Assembly: GCA_041662605.1 (NCBI GenBank)
Contig: JBAZSD010000001.1
Location: 186,001-250,000, forward strand
Length of the DNA stretch: 64,000 bases
Direction of reading: 5' to 3'
DNA from: Desulfomonilaceae bacterium
GTDB taxonomy: Bacteria; Desulfobacterota; Desulfomonilia; Desulfomonilales; Desulfomonilaceae
The notes under the pieces were generated by a model. The model saw only the letters and a program-made list of their open reading frames with translations. It searched no databases and was not told where the DNA came from. Below are positions 23,383-32,004 of this stretch, one piece after another. Position 1 is the first letter of the stretch. Each line of letters starts with the position of its first letter. Both the position numbers and the translations under genes were made by a program.

Positions 23383-25506
23383 CTAAGAGGCAGCCTCGTC
23401 AATGGCTTGATCAAGGTCTTTTTCCGTCACTTCGACTTTCACAGGCTTGTCGGGGTCTTGTCTGATATTCTCAACAGCCCGCCTCACAGCCTTAAGAGCG
23501 GCCTGATTGCATACTCCAGCTATATCCGCACCCGCAAAACCCTCTGTCTTCGCAGCCAGGGACTTAATGTCCACCTTCTTGACAAGAGGCTTATTCTTGA
23601 GATGAACAGCGAAAATTTCCTCGCGATCTTTTTGCTCAGGTACCAGGATTTCAAAATGTTCATCAAACCTGCCTGCCCTAAGCGCAGCAGGGTCAAGCAT
23701 ATCCGCCCGATTTGTCGCTGCTAGAACCAGCACTCCCTTGAGTTCTTCGATCCCGTCCAACTCAGCCAGGAATTGGCTCAGGACCCTTTCGGACACATGG
23801 GAATCTGAGGCGCTGCCTCCGCGTGCCGGAACCAACGCGTCAATTTCATCAAAAAAGATTATACAGGGTGAAGCCTGCCGAGCTTTTTTAAAAACCTCTC
23901 GAACCCCCTTTTCCGACTCACCGACATACTTGGAAATAAGAGCCGGCCCTTTCACCGATATGAAGTTAACACGACTCTCATTAGCTATAGCCTTTGCTAT
24001 AAGTGTCTTTCCACATCCAGGAGGTCCGGATATCAGAATCCCTTTAGGAGGTTTTACTCCCGCCTGGGCAAAAATCTCCGGGTACTTCAATGGCCATTCG
24101 ACCGCTTCAATCAGCCTTGCCTTAAGGTCTGAATGGCCTCCGACATCTTCCCATTTCACATCAGGAATTTCGACAAAGACCTCACGAATTGCTGATGGCT
24201 CAACATCCTTCAAGGCGGTCATAAAATCGTCCATGAGGACTTCCAGCCGTGCCAATCGCTCGTAAGGAATTCCTGCCATAGTGAAATCAATGTCAGGCAT
24301 GAGCCGTCGAAGGCAGATCATCGCGGCCTCTCTGCAGAGAGCTTCTAAATCAGCTCCCACGAAGCCATGTGTGATCTCAGCCAGATGATGCATGTCTACA
24401 TCGGCGGCAAGAGGCATTCCTCTGCTATGAATCTCAAGAATTTCCTCTCGACCGTTTCTATCCGGGATAGGAATGGCTATTTCCCTGTCAAATCTGCCTG
24501 GTCTTCTCAGAGCGGGATCAAGGGCGTTTGGAATGTTGGTAGCCGCTATTACAATAAGATTCTGCCTTTTGTTTAGCCCATCCATCAAAGCCAGCAATTG
24601 AGCTACCACCCGCTTCTCAACATCTCCGACCACTTTTTCTCTTTGTGGAGCTATAGCGTCAATTTCATCAAGGAAAACAATACTCGGTCCCTGGGCCGAG
24701 GCATCCGCGAAAATTTTTCTGAGATGGGCTTCACTCTCGCCATAAAACTTATGAATTATCTCAGGACCACTGACTGAAAAGAATTTGGCGTCCGTCTCAT
24801 TCGCAATGCTACGGGCTATGAGTGTCTTGCCGCAACCAGGAGGTCCATGAAGGAGCACACCCTTAGGGGCGTCAATGCCGAGCCTCTCAAAAACCTCGGG
24901 GTATCGTAGAGGCAACTCAATCATTTCCCTGATCCGATGAACCTGGGGTTTAAGTCCTCCTATGTCCTCATAGGAAAGAGTCATACCGGCTTTGGCTTCC
25001 GCAGATTTGCCCACTAAAAGCTGTGTAGTGGGATTAACCAGTACCGGCTCTTTGGGCGAGACGCTCTCAACTGTAAAATCAGCGGAACGGCTCCCAAACA
25101 ATGTAGCTTTTATAAGATCGCCTTCCATTACGGGGAGGCCGTCTAACAGACTTCCTATGTATTCGAGATCTCGTTCCGAAGGCTTCACATTAACTGGTGA
25201 AAGAACTACGCGGTCCGCAGGCCTACACACAATCTTCCTGACAGAGACGGTCTCGTCGAGTCCAGCCCGAGCGTTTTGTCGTGAAACACCATCAAGTTGA
25301 ATTCTTGATTGGCCTCTCAAGTCCTTGTACGCGGGCATGGCCTTACAGGCGGTTCTTCTTTTACCGATAACTTCTACAACGTCTCCGATGTTTGCGCCGA
25401 TTTTAGCTAGATCCTCGGGGTCCATCCTGGCGTAGGCCCGACCCATGTCCTTGCTTAAAGCCTCAACTATTTTCAACTTTATAGGTTGATCAGCATTTTT
25501 TCCCAT
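23383..25506 (-). CDS. CDC48/VAT-type AAA ATPase with two AAA modules
   Basis: 707 residues in the order seen in archaeal VAT and eukaryotic p97: an N-domain (about 1-170, double-psi barrel beginning LKIVEALSKDMGRAYARMDP), D1 with Walker A GPPGCGKT at 221-228 and Walker B IVFLDEIDAIAP, and D2 with a second GPPGCGKT, Walker B IIFFDEIDALVPARGG and RAGRFDEHFEI. Such hexameric unfoldases pull proteins out of complexes or aggregates. Placed between GvpH and GvpF/L, it probably serves vesicle assembly, remodelling or clearance. It occupies the position of gvpZ in the Serratia cluster as I recall it. Strong similarity to archaeal proteins raises transfer as a possibility. Confidence 0.92.
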   Translation of the reverse strand: MGKNADQPIKLKIVEALSKDMGRAYARMDPEDLAKIGANIGDVVEVIGKRRTACKAMPAYKDLRGQSRIQLDGVSRQNARAGLDETVSVRKIVCRPADRVVLSPVNVKPSERDLEYIGSLLDGLPVMEGDLIKATLFGSRSADFTVESVSPKEPVLVNPTTQLLVGKSAEAKAGMTLSYEDIGGLKPQVHRIREMIELPLRYPEVFERLGIDAPKGVLLHGPPGCGKTLIARSIANETDAKFFSVSGPEIIHKFYGESEAHLRKIFADASAQGPSIVFLDEIDAIAPQREKVVGDVEKRVVAQLLALMDGLNKRQNLIVIAATNIPNALDPALRRPGRFDREIAIPIPDRNGREEILEIHSRGMPLAADVDMHHLAEITHGFVGADLEALCREAAMICLRRLMPDIDFTMAGIPYERLARLEVLMDDFMTALKDVEPSAIREVFVEIPDVKWEDVGGHSDLKARLIEAVEWPLKYPEIFAQAGVKPPKGILISGPPGCGKTLIAKAIANESRVNFISVKGPALISKYVGESEKGVREVFKKARQASPCIIFFDEIDALVPARGGSASDSHVSERVLSQFLAELDGIEELKGVLVLAATNRADMLDPAALRAGRFDEHFEILVPEQKDREEIFAVHLKNKPLVKKVDIKSLAAKTEGFAGADIAGVCNQAALKAVRRAVENIRQDPDKPVKVEVTEKDLDQAIDEAAS

Positions 25507-25521
25507 TTTGAAACTCCGAGA

Positions 25522-26046
25522 CTAACTGGGGAATTTTATTTCAAGCATTCCATTGTTGCATGATAGTTTCATCTTTTTCTTGTCACAAACCCTTGGCAAC
25601 AAAAGCTCTTTGTAATATTTCTTGTCACCCTTGACCGCGGAAAAAGTCAGCACGTCATCTTTGAGATCGATCTTGACATCCTTAGGACCTATGCCCGGGG
25701 TTTCCGCTACCACGAGTATGTGGTCATCTTCTTCAAACACGTCTACAAGAGGCTCGCGCACCTCGTGCACCAAGGTTCGCCCAGAATCTTTATCTTTGGT
25801 AACATTTCCGAATGGTTCTACTTTGATTTGATCCGAACCTTGCTTGTCGAGACCAAATTTAACATTGAATCCGTAAACAGCTTTGATTTCCTTGTCGCCC
25901 TGGAGGTTCGGGATTTCACCGCTCGCCTTCAGTTCCTTACCTTTTTCAGCCAGATCGGCCAGTTTTTGGACAAGGTCCGACAAGCCGCCCAGTATGCCGC
26001 CAACGTTGGACCCTATTGTGTCTTCTCGAGTCGTCTTCTTCGCCAT
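25522..26046 (-). CDS. gvpH: Gas vesicle protein GvpH, Hsp20/alpha-crystallin type
   Basis: 174 residues. The C-terminal half is a small heat-shock alpha-crystallin domain (EPLVDVFEEDDHILVVAETP, then VKIDLKDDVLTFSAVKGDKKYYKELLLP and MLEIKFPS). The N-terminal 60 residues have the GvpH-type opening NVGGILGGLSDLVQKLADLAEKG. In haloarchaea GvpH is a small heat-shock-like protein that aids vesicle formation. Its ATG overlaps the stop of the sigma-54 activator gene (TAATG), and the CDC48-like gene follows by 15 bases, so three genes are tightly coupled. Confidence 0.88.
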   Translation of the reverse strand: MAKKTTREDTIGSNVGGILGGLSDLVQKLADLAEKGKELKASGEIPNLQGDKEIKAVYGFNVKFGLDKQGSDQIKVEPFGNVTKDKDSGRTLVHEVREPLVDVFEEDDHILVVAETPGIGPKDVKIDLKDDVLTFSAVKGDKKYYKELLLPRVCDKKKMKLSCNNGMLEIKFPS

Positions 26047-27467
26047 TATTCTTCCTCCGAATAAAGCCTGATACCGTATTGTTTGATTTTTGAGTGGATT
26101 GTTTTGTAATCGATTTGCAACAAACGCGCCGCCTTAGCCTTATTACCTCCGGTTCTTCGTAAAACCTTGGCTAAGACTCGACTCTCGACATCGGCTGTGG
26201 CCTTCTGGACAATCTCCTTTAACGAAAGCCCATCCCATGGGGTATCTTCTTCAAGGCCCCCATTGATCTCTGGTCCGGTCTCTTCCGAATCCAAAACCAG
26301 GCTTTCCGGGCTGACCCAATCTTCAGATTGAAGGACAGCTCTTCTGATAGCCGCTTTCAACTGCCTGACATTACCTGGCCATGGATAACTCCTTATAAGA
26401 TCCAGGGCCGAATTTGAAAACCCTCTGACATTTTTGTTCAATTCCTCGTTAGTAGCCATACGAAATAGGTCCGCAAGATAAACGATATCCTCCTTCCTGT
26501 CCCTGATTGGCGGGATGACTATCGTGAACTCGCTGAGTCTGTAAAACAGGTCCCGACTGAAGCGCCCTAGCGCCACCTCGGTGTTTAGATCTTTGTTTGT
26601 AGCAATTATCAGCCTAACATCCATGTGTTTCGGCTGTCGCCCCCCTACTCGAAAGAAAGTCTTCTCCTGAATGGCGCGTAGTAGTTTCGTCTGGCAACTC
26701 AAAGGCATGTTAGTGATTTCATCTAGGAACAAAGACCCTCCATGGGCCATCTCGAATTTTCCAGTCCTGTTAGCTACAGCGCCAGTGAAAGACCCTTTCT
26801 CGTGTCCAAAAACCTCCGACTCAAAAAGCGTCTCAGGAATAGCCCCACAATCGACCGGGACCATAAGTTTATTTGACCTTGCGCTGAATCGGTGTATAGC
26901 CTGGGCTACCAATTCCTTTCCTGATCCAGTCTCTCCCTGAATTACAACAGAAAAGTTTGAACTCGCCACCAGATTCAAGTCCGCTATAACTCGATCCATA
27001 GCAGAACTCGGTCCCATAATTTTCTTCAGCTCGTCTATTGATAGTTCAGACTTGCTATTTTCGTTGCGCTCTTTGCCCAGAACCGGTTTTTGTAACATCG
27101 CTTCCCTGATCTTTGCCAGCAAAGCGTTGTTATCCAAGGGCTTCGGCAAATAGTCATACGCTCCTTGCTTAATGGCTTCAACTGCGTCATGAACACCTGA
27201 ATATGCGGTGATCATTAGAACCGGCAACGCTGGATTCAGCTTTCTTGCGCGTTTGAGAACCTCTATTCCATCCATTCCCGGCATTCTCACGTCCAACAGC
27301 ACAATATCAGGCAGCCCCTGACGAATCATGTCCAGAGCCATTTCGCCATCATGAGCCACAAGAGCGGTGAAACCAGCCTTCTTCACGACACGGAACAAAA
27401 TGTCGCAAAAATCTTTCTCGTCATCTACGATAAGGACCCTAGCCCCTGTAGGAACCATTTGTCCCAT
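26046..27467 (-). CDS. NtrC-family sigma-54-dependent response regulator of the gas vesicle cluster
   Basis: 473 residues: receiver (Asp15-Asp16 pocket, phosphoacceptor Asp59 in LLDVRMPGMDG), AAA+ sigma-54 interaction domain (Walker A GETGSGKE, the sigma-54 contact loop GSFTGA, GGSLFLDEITNM), and a Fis-type helix-turn-helix at the end (NKAKAARLLQIDYKTIHSKIKQYG). It should bind an upstream enhancer and activate RpoN polymerase; the sigma-54 promoter ahead of gvpA is the obvious target and the PAS kinase the obvious partner. Corresponds to GvrA in the Serratia cluster. Confidence 0.94.
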   Translation of the reverse strand: MGQMVPTGARVLIVDDEKDFCDILFRVVKKAGFTALVAHDGEMALDMIRQGLPDIVLLDVRMPGMDGIEVLKRARKLNPALPVLMITAYSGVHDAVEAIKQGAYDYLPKPLDNNALLAKIREAMLQKPVLGKERNENSKSELSIDELKKIMGPSSAMDRVIADLNLVASSNFSVVIQGETGSGKELVAQAIHRFSARSNKLMVPVDCGAIPETLFESEVFGHEKGSFTGAVANRTGKFEMAHGGSLFLDEITNMPLSCQTKLLRAIQEKTFFRVGGRQPKHMDVRLIIATNKDLNTEVALGRFSRDLFYRLSEFTIVIPPIRDRKEDIVYLADLFRMATNEELNKNVRGFSNSALDLIRSYPWPGNVRQLKAAIRRAVLQSEDWVSPESLVLDSEETGPEINGGLEEDTPWDGLSLKEIVQKATADVESRVLAKVLRRTGGNKAKAARLLQIDYKTIHSKIKQYGIRLYSEEE

Positions 27468-27510
27468 CCCCGCGTAGTAATTTCATAATATATGAAAGCA
27501 TCGTTTCCTT

Positions 27511-28137
27511 TTATGATGAAGCCAATGGCTTCATGAGGGAAACCACATCAATATCAGGATCAAGCATTGGAATAACATTATGGAGAGAACCGACAAACAA
27601 TATGCCTGTTTCCCCAAGTTCAAGGGTTCCATTGATCCTTTCTGCAATAAACGCGTCTCTTCGTCTCAGGATCTCTCCGCTTTGCATTTCAAGGTTGTCG
27701 CCCTTGATCGAATCCCCTGATGCGTCTAGAGTCCTCAAGGCCAGGTTATATTCCATCATCAGAAGTTCTGGAGATTCGGTCCCTACCGCTTTCGCTCCTT
27801 TCTCAATCAATCTCTTCAACAGCAAGTGGTTAAGGCTTCCGCTGGATGCAAGCTGCTCTATTATTTGGATTTCTCTGCCGTCTTCACAAACAGGTAATCC
27901 ATCCTGATAAAGTTTTGTTTTCATATATGGGATGTCCAATTCTAGGACAACCTTCTCGAGATCGCTCCAAAAACGATTAATCAGTTCCTTTTTCCTTTTC
28001 CATGCCTGTAACCCCATTTTCTTCAGGTATGCGGACTTTACCGAATCGCCCAACTCACCCATGTCTGTCTCGGTGTGCACAATGGGCATCACAAAAAGTT
28101 TGCGAGACCTGGAATGATTATATTTGAGAGATGACAA
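27511..28137 (-). CDS. Unknown protein at the head of the gas vesicle regulatory block
   Basis: 208 residues, soluble, no family recognised with certainty. It opens with RKLFVMPIVHTETDMGELGDSV, and near the end has GILFVGSLHNVIPMLDPDID; the paired short hydrophobic strands with His (PIVH and GSLH) faintly recall the TraB/ChaN/EreA superfamily of putative metallohydrolases. The TTG start at 28137 has GGAG about nine bases ahead. 43 bases separate it from the activator gene downstream, so it probably leads that operon. Its constant company with vesicle regulators, if confirmed, would make it a new accessory factor. Confidence 0.7.
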   Translation of the reverse strand: MSSLKYNHSRSRKLFVMPIVHTETDMGELGDSVKSAYLKKMGLQAWKRKKELINRFWSDLEKVVLELDIPYMKTKLYQDGLPVCEDGREIQIIEQLASSGSLNHLLLKRLIEKGAKAVGTESPELLMMEYNLALRTLDASGDSIKGDNLEMQSGEILRRRDAFIAERINGTLELGETGILFVGSLHNVIPMLDPDIDVVSLMKPLASS

Positions 28138-28168
28138 TCTGTATGGACTCCATTCAATTCATCAATAT

Positions 28169-28198
28169 ATGGAATCATTTCCATGGAAAAACTTCCAT
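28169..28198. promoter_or_regulatory. Two overlapping ATGGAA-N4-TTCCAT palindromes
   Basis: ATGGAATCATTTCCAT (28169-28184) and ATGGAAAAACTTCCAT (28183-28198) share two bases. The reverse complement of the first differs at a single position from the palindrome at 19744-19759. They lie 31-62 bases ahead of the start of the first regulatory-block gene, so they could be an operator for that block. Confidence 0.55.
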
Positions 28199-28396
28199 AG
28201 TTTTTTGTTCCTATATGATAGATAGAGGCTACTGCAGTAACAGAATAATTTGTAATCGACATGTTCCCTCAACTAATAATCATATTTCTGAGAAAATAAA
28301 GCCCCGGGGGGCAGCGTTTTGGATGGGACATGGTAACCCGGAGCTTTTCAAGGATTTGTAGCAGTACAAATTGTATGGAACTATTTAAAACTGATG

Positions 28397-28413
28397 AGCA
28401 ATTTATGAGCCAA
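28397..28413 (-). promoter_or_regulatory. Candidate second sigma-54 promoter, for the regulatory block
   Basis: On the minus strand TTGGCTC (28413-28407) and TTGCT (28401-28397), with GG and GC 12 bases apart as required. The -24 element has TGGCTC for TGGCAC. It would give a leader of about 250 bases containing the two palindromes, which is unusual, so I hold it loosely. Confidence 0.35.
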
Positions 28414-28476
28414 CTATGAACGTAAGATCAATCTAAAGCTAATTCTTTTCAGGGAAAGGGAAAACGAGGACGATAT

Positions 28477-29250
28477 ATGAAAATCACAATATTGGGAAGT
28501 GGAACAGGCACTCCTCAACTGGCTAGAAACTCGTCAGGCCTGTACATCCAGTCTTCGGAAGTCAAAGCCATCGTAGACATGGGAGCTGGAACCCTCCGCC
28601 GCATGTGTGAATCGAAAATAGATTACAGAGAGATCGACCTGATAGCGTTAACCCATTTCCATCCTGACCACGTTACGGACTTTATATCATTTCTATTTGC
28701 CTCCAATTACGCGTACGGAGTGAAAAGAACGGGATTGATCAACGTGATAGGACCAGATGGATTAAAACAGGTTTATGAGAGACTGGTCGAAATTTTTGGT
28801 CACTGGGTCGTGCCAAGTGATAATCGCCTTAGGATGACTGAGATGTCAGCGGTAGAATTCGATATTTTTGAAATGGAAGGAATTAGAATTAAATCAGCGC
28901 CTTCGATCCATTCTTTCCCCTCTTTGTGTTACAGAATAGAAGCTGACAACGTTTCTTTGTCGATTTCTGGAGACACGGACTTTTCAGAAAATCTCGTCAA
29001 CCTGGCTCGAGACTCGCACACGCTTATCTGCGAGTGTTCAATGCCTGATTCAATGAAAATTCCAGGGCACATGACTCCTTCGGAAGTTGGCGTATTGGCC
29101 ACTCAGGCGTCAGTGAAGCAATTGATTTTGACCCATTTTTATCCTCCTTGTGATGAGGTTGATGTCCTTTCCGCTGCGAGGGCCAAATTCACCGGACCAA
29201 TTTTGAAGGCTGAGGACTTGATGACGATAGAATTGGACGCCAATTTTTAG
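28477..29250 (+). CDS. MBL-fold metal-dependent hydrolase (RNase Z-like)
   Basis: 257 residues of the metallo-beta-lactamase superfamily, closest in layout to RNase Z/ElaC-like and related phosphodiesterases. It begins with MKITILGSGTGTPQLARNSS, and has the metal motif THFHPDHV, a further ligand in SGDTDFSE, and HMTPSEVG and LTHFYPP near the end. It lacks the exosite arm of true RNase Z, so tRNA processing is not certain; another phosphodiesterase or arylsulfatase-like role is possible. Divergent from the gas vesicle regulatory block, probably unrelated. Confidence 0.82.
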   Translation: MKITILGSGTGTPQLARNSSGLYIQSSEVKAIVDMGAGTLRRMCESKIDYREIDLIALTHFHPDHVTDFISFLFASNYAYGVKRTGLINVIGPDGLKQVYERLVEIFGHWVVPSDNRLRMTEMSAVEFDIFEMEGIRIKSAPSIHSFPSLCYRIEADNVSLSISGDTDFSENLVNLARDSHTLICECSMPDSMKIPGHMTPSEVGVLATQASVKQLILTHFYPPCDEVDVLSAARAKFTGPILKAEDLMTIELDANF

Positions 29251-29343
29251 GACGGTTTTTGGACAACAATCATTACACACCGAAATTAGGAGATTTTTCA
29301 GCCTCTGATTGCGATTCGTCTGCGCCTGATATAGGATATGATC

Positions 29344-32004
29344 ATGAAGGAATCCGGCCATCGTAAATTGAATAGAGGTGTCTTCACCCTATTCTTTCTG
29401 ACCCCGATTGTTCTTATCCTGCAAATTCCTATAGGCATTCTGGGTGGAGTCTTAGGGGCTTATTTGGTCTACTCCCGACAGTTACCGGAAATTCCTGATC
29501 TGAACACATACCAACCGAAAACGGTGTCCACTTTTTACGCTGATGATGGAACGGTGATCGGGGTGTTTTTCAAGCAGAGACGGTTTGTGGTGGACCTAGA
29601 TCAAATACCCAAGCATGTGGTAAACGCTTTTCTCGCTGCTGAGGACGCTCGTTTCTACGAGCATAATGGTGTGGACTGGCAGGGGATCTTAAGGGCTATG
29701 GGTCGAAACATCTCTGCCGGCAGGATTACTCAGGGTGGCAGCACCATAACCATGCAGGTCACCAGGAATTTTCTTTTAAGCAGGGAGCGAACCTTCTCTA
29801 GAAAATTTAAGGAGATTATCCTCGCTACGAGGATAGAGAAAACATGGGGAAAGGCTAAAATCCTTCATGTCTATCTTAATGAAATTTATCTGGGGGATGG
29901 TTGCTATGGAGTGGAAGCAGCGGCAAGAGACTATTTTGACAAGCCGGTTGAACACCTTTCCATAGCTGAGGCTGCTCTGATAGCCGGTCTGGTAGCGAGT
30001 CCCGCTCGTTTTGACCCCTTCAAGAATCCGGATCTCGCCAGGCACAGACAATTGACAGTTCTGGGACGTATGCTCAAGGCGGGATTCATCAATGAGGAAC
30101 AATATAAAAAGGCTAAAGATGAGCCCTTGACCTTCAGAAAACAGATTGTTCGTCCTCTTGATCTGGCTCCCGATTTTACTGAAGTCGTTCGTCGTTACGT
30201 GATAAGAAAATATGGAGAAGACAAGCTATACAATGATGGCCTTAAGGTTTTCACTACCTGCCGTTTGGACTTTCAACGTCGCGCTGCTGAAGCTATGGAC
30301 AAAGGCCTTGATGAAATAAAGAAACGTCAAAAAAACCTGGCTATCCTAAAAACAGTTCAACCTAATGAAATATCAGAACTACTCCAGAAACGGGGGACTC
30401 CAAATCTGATGGAAGGCAGAATCTATCAGGGAATAGTAGTGAAGACCGCTCCTGGGAAAAACAATGAAGTGACATTAGACATTGCTTTTAGTAAGAAGCT
30501 TAAGGGTCAGGTTAAGCTAAATAAATCGGCCGCAGCTATTTATAGGGTTGGGCAAGTCCTGGCGTTGCGTTTTTCCAAATATGACAGAGGGGTCCCTGAG
30601 TTCATTCCTGATGATGACCCAAAGTTGCAGGGCGCCCTAATCTGTATAGAGAACAATAATGGCAGTGTTAGAGCAATAATTGGGGGATCGTCTTCTGAAC
30701 ATTTTCAGTTCAACCGGGCCATCCAAGCCAAAAGGCAACCGGGAAGCTCTTTCAAACCGATCATTTATTCAGTCGCGTTGGAACAGAAGAGCTATAGCCC
30801 AGCTACGATAATCGTTGATGAACCTATAGTTGTTGATGTTGAAGGAGCGGATGAAGAATGGGAACCCAGGAATTCCAGTGGCAGTTTTCTGGGGCCTGTG
30901 AGTTTCCGAAGAGCCCTGGAACTGTCTAGAAATATTTGCACCATTAAGATTTTGATGGATGTCGGCCTTGGGCCAGTACTTGATATGGCTAACCGGATGG
31001 GAATAACTTCTCCTTTGGGCAGGAATCTTTCTTTGAGCCTGGGAACATCAGAGGTAACTTTATTCGAGTTAGCGTCGGCTTACACTGTTTTTCCCAACGG
31101 TGGAGTACACGTTGAGCCGATTTTTGTGAAACGTATTGAAGACAGGTTTGGGAATGTTCTTGAAGATCACAGCGAGGTCCCCGTTTTGGAATCGGATCCT
31201 CTGGTACCCACTCCGCGCGATGAATTTCGGGAATTGGTAAAAAACGCTGAACACAAAACGTCACAAGTGGCAGGAACTCCGGTTCAAGTCTTTGCCAAGA
31301 CTGGAATGAATGGTGAACCGCAGCTTCGAAAGACGGCCGCCAGCGAGAATACGAATGATCTCGAAGAAGACGATCGGCTCACCGAACCGCCCCGGGTCAA
31401 GGCCGTCATGTCTCCTCAAACAGCCTATATAATGATCTCCTTGCTTCAGGGGGGTGTTCGTCAGGGCACAGGATCTCGACTTAGCCAGTATCTGAAACGC
31501 AAGGACATAGCGGGTAAAACCGGCACCACGAATAATGCGGAAGACACGTGGTTTATGGGCTTCAGTCCAGACTATACGACCGGGGTGTGGGTCGGATTCG
31601 ATGAAAAACGTCCCCTCGGTCGAAGAGAAGAGGGCTCAAGGGCCGCCCTTCCAGTTTGGGGATATTTTATGAAAGAGATACTGCGTAACAGACCCGAGCG
31701 GGAATTCGTAATACCTCCGGAAATAATGTTTAAAGAATTTCTCACAGTGGTGAATGACCCTAAGGATGGGGCAACATTGAAACCCGTTAGAGAACCGATC
31801 TATGCTCCTTTCAACGGCTACACGCTTGTTTTATCACCGTTGGATTCTTTTGACACGCTTGCTGAATACGTCAAGTCACCGATGCCCCTTTATAGTGAAA
31901 GTGGAGGAATGACGCTTCCATCTGTCGACCCCGGTCAATTTCAGACTGGAGCGGCGCCTGCGACCTCCATGTATCCTCCCCAACCAGCGCCCCCGGTCAG
32001 ATGA
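29344..32004 (+). CDS. Penicillin-binding protein 1A (complete copy)
   Basis: Class A PBP, 886 residues from ATG 29344 (AGGA at 29333-29336; the ATG at 29338 is too close to it). N-terminal membrane helix (about 15-40), GT51 domain with EDARFYEHNGVDWQGI and QGGSTITMQVTRNF, an intervening OB-like region, and a transpeptidase domain with SxxK as PGSSFKP, SRN as LSRNICT and KTGTTNNAEDTWFMG. The tail is rich in Pro and Ser. It is a second PBP1A beside the partial one at 1-2166. Stop overlaps the mnmA start by four bases. Confidence 0.95.
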   Translation: MKESGHRKLNRGVFTLFFLTPIVLILQIPIGILGGVLGAYLVYSRQLPEIPDLNTYQPKTVSTFYADDGTVIGVFFKQRRFVVDLDQIPKHVVNAFLAAEDARFYEHNGVDWQGILRAMGRNISAGRITQGGSTITMQVTRNFLLSRERTFSRKFKEIILATRIEKTWGKAKILHVYLNEIYLGDGCYGVEAAARDYFDKPVEHLSIAEAALIAGLVASPARFDPFKNPDLARHRQLTVLGRMLKAGFINEEQYKKAKDEPLTFRKQIVRPLDLAPDFTEVVRRYVIRKYGEDKLYNDGLKVFTTCRLDFQRRAAEAMDKGLDEIKKRQKNLAILKTVQPNEISELLQKRGTPNLMEGRIYQGIVVKTAPGKNNEVTLDIAFSKKLKGQVKLNKSAAAIYRVGQVLALRFSKYDRGVPEFIPDDDPKLQGALICIENNNGSVRAIIGGSSSEHFQFNRAIQAKRQPGSSFKPIIYSVALEQKSYSPATIIVDEPIVVDVEGADEEWEPRNSSGSFLGPVSFRRALELSRNICTIKILMDVGLGPVLDMANRMGITSPLGRNLSLSLGTSEVTLFELASAYTVFPNGGVHVEPIFVKRIEDRFGNVLEDHSEVPVLESDPLVPTPRDEFRELVKNAEHKTSQVAGTPVQVFAKTGMNGEPQLRKTAASENTNDLEEDDRLTEPPRVKAVMSPQTAYIMISLLQGGVRQGTGSRLSQYLKRKDIAGKTGTTNNAEDTWFMGFSPDYTTGVWVGFDEKRPLGRREEGSRAALPVWGYFMKEILRNRPEREFVIPPEIMFKEFLTVVNDPKDGATLKPVREPIYAPFNGYTLVLSPLDSFDTLAEYVKSPMPLYSESGGMTLPSVDPGQFQTGAAPATSMYPPQPAPPVR

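Larger units (their letters stand above)
28138..28476. other. Divergent intergenic region ahead of the gas vesicle regulatory block
   Basis: 339 bases between the unknown 208-residue gene (minus) and the MBL-fold hydrolase gene (plus). It holds two overlapping palindromes (28169-28198) and a sigma-54-like match (28397-28413), listed separately. No RNA gene or other reading frame with support was seen. Confidence 0.6.
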
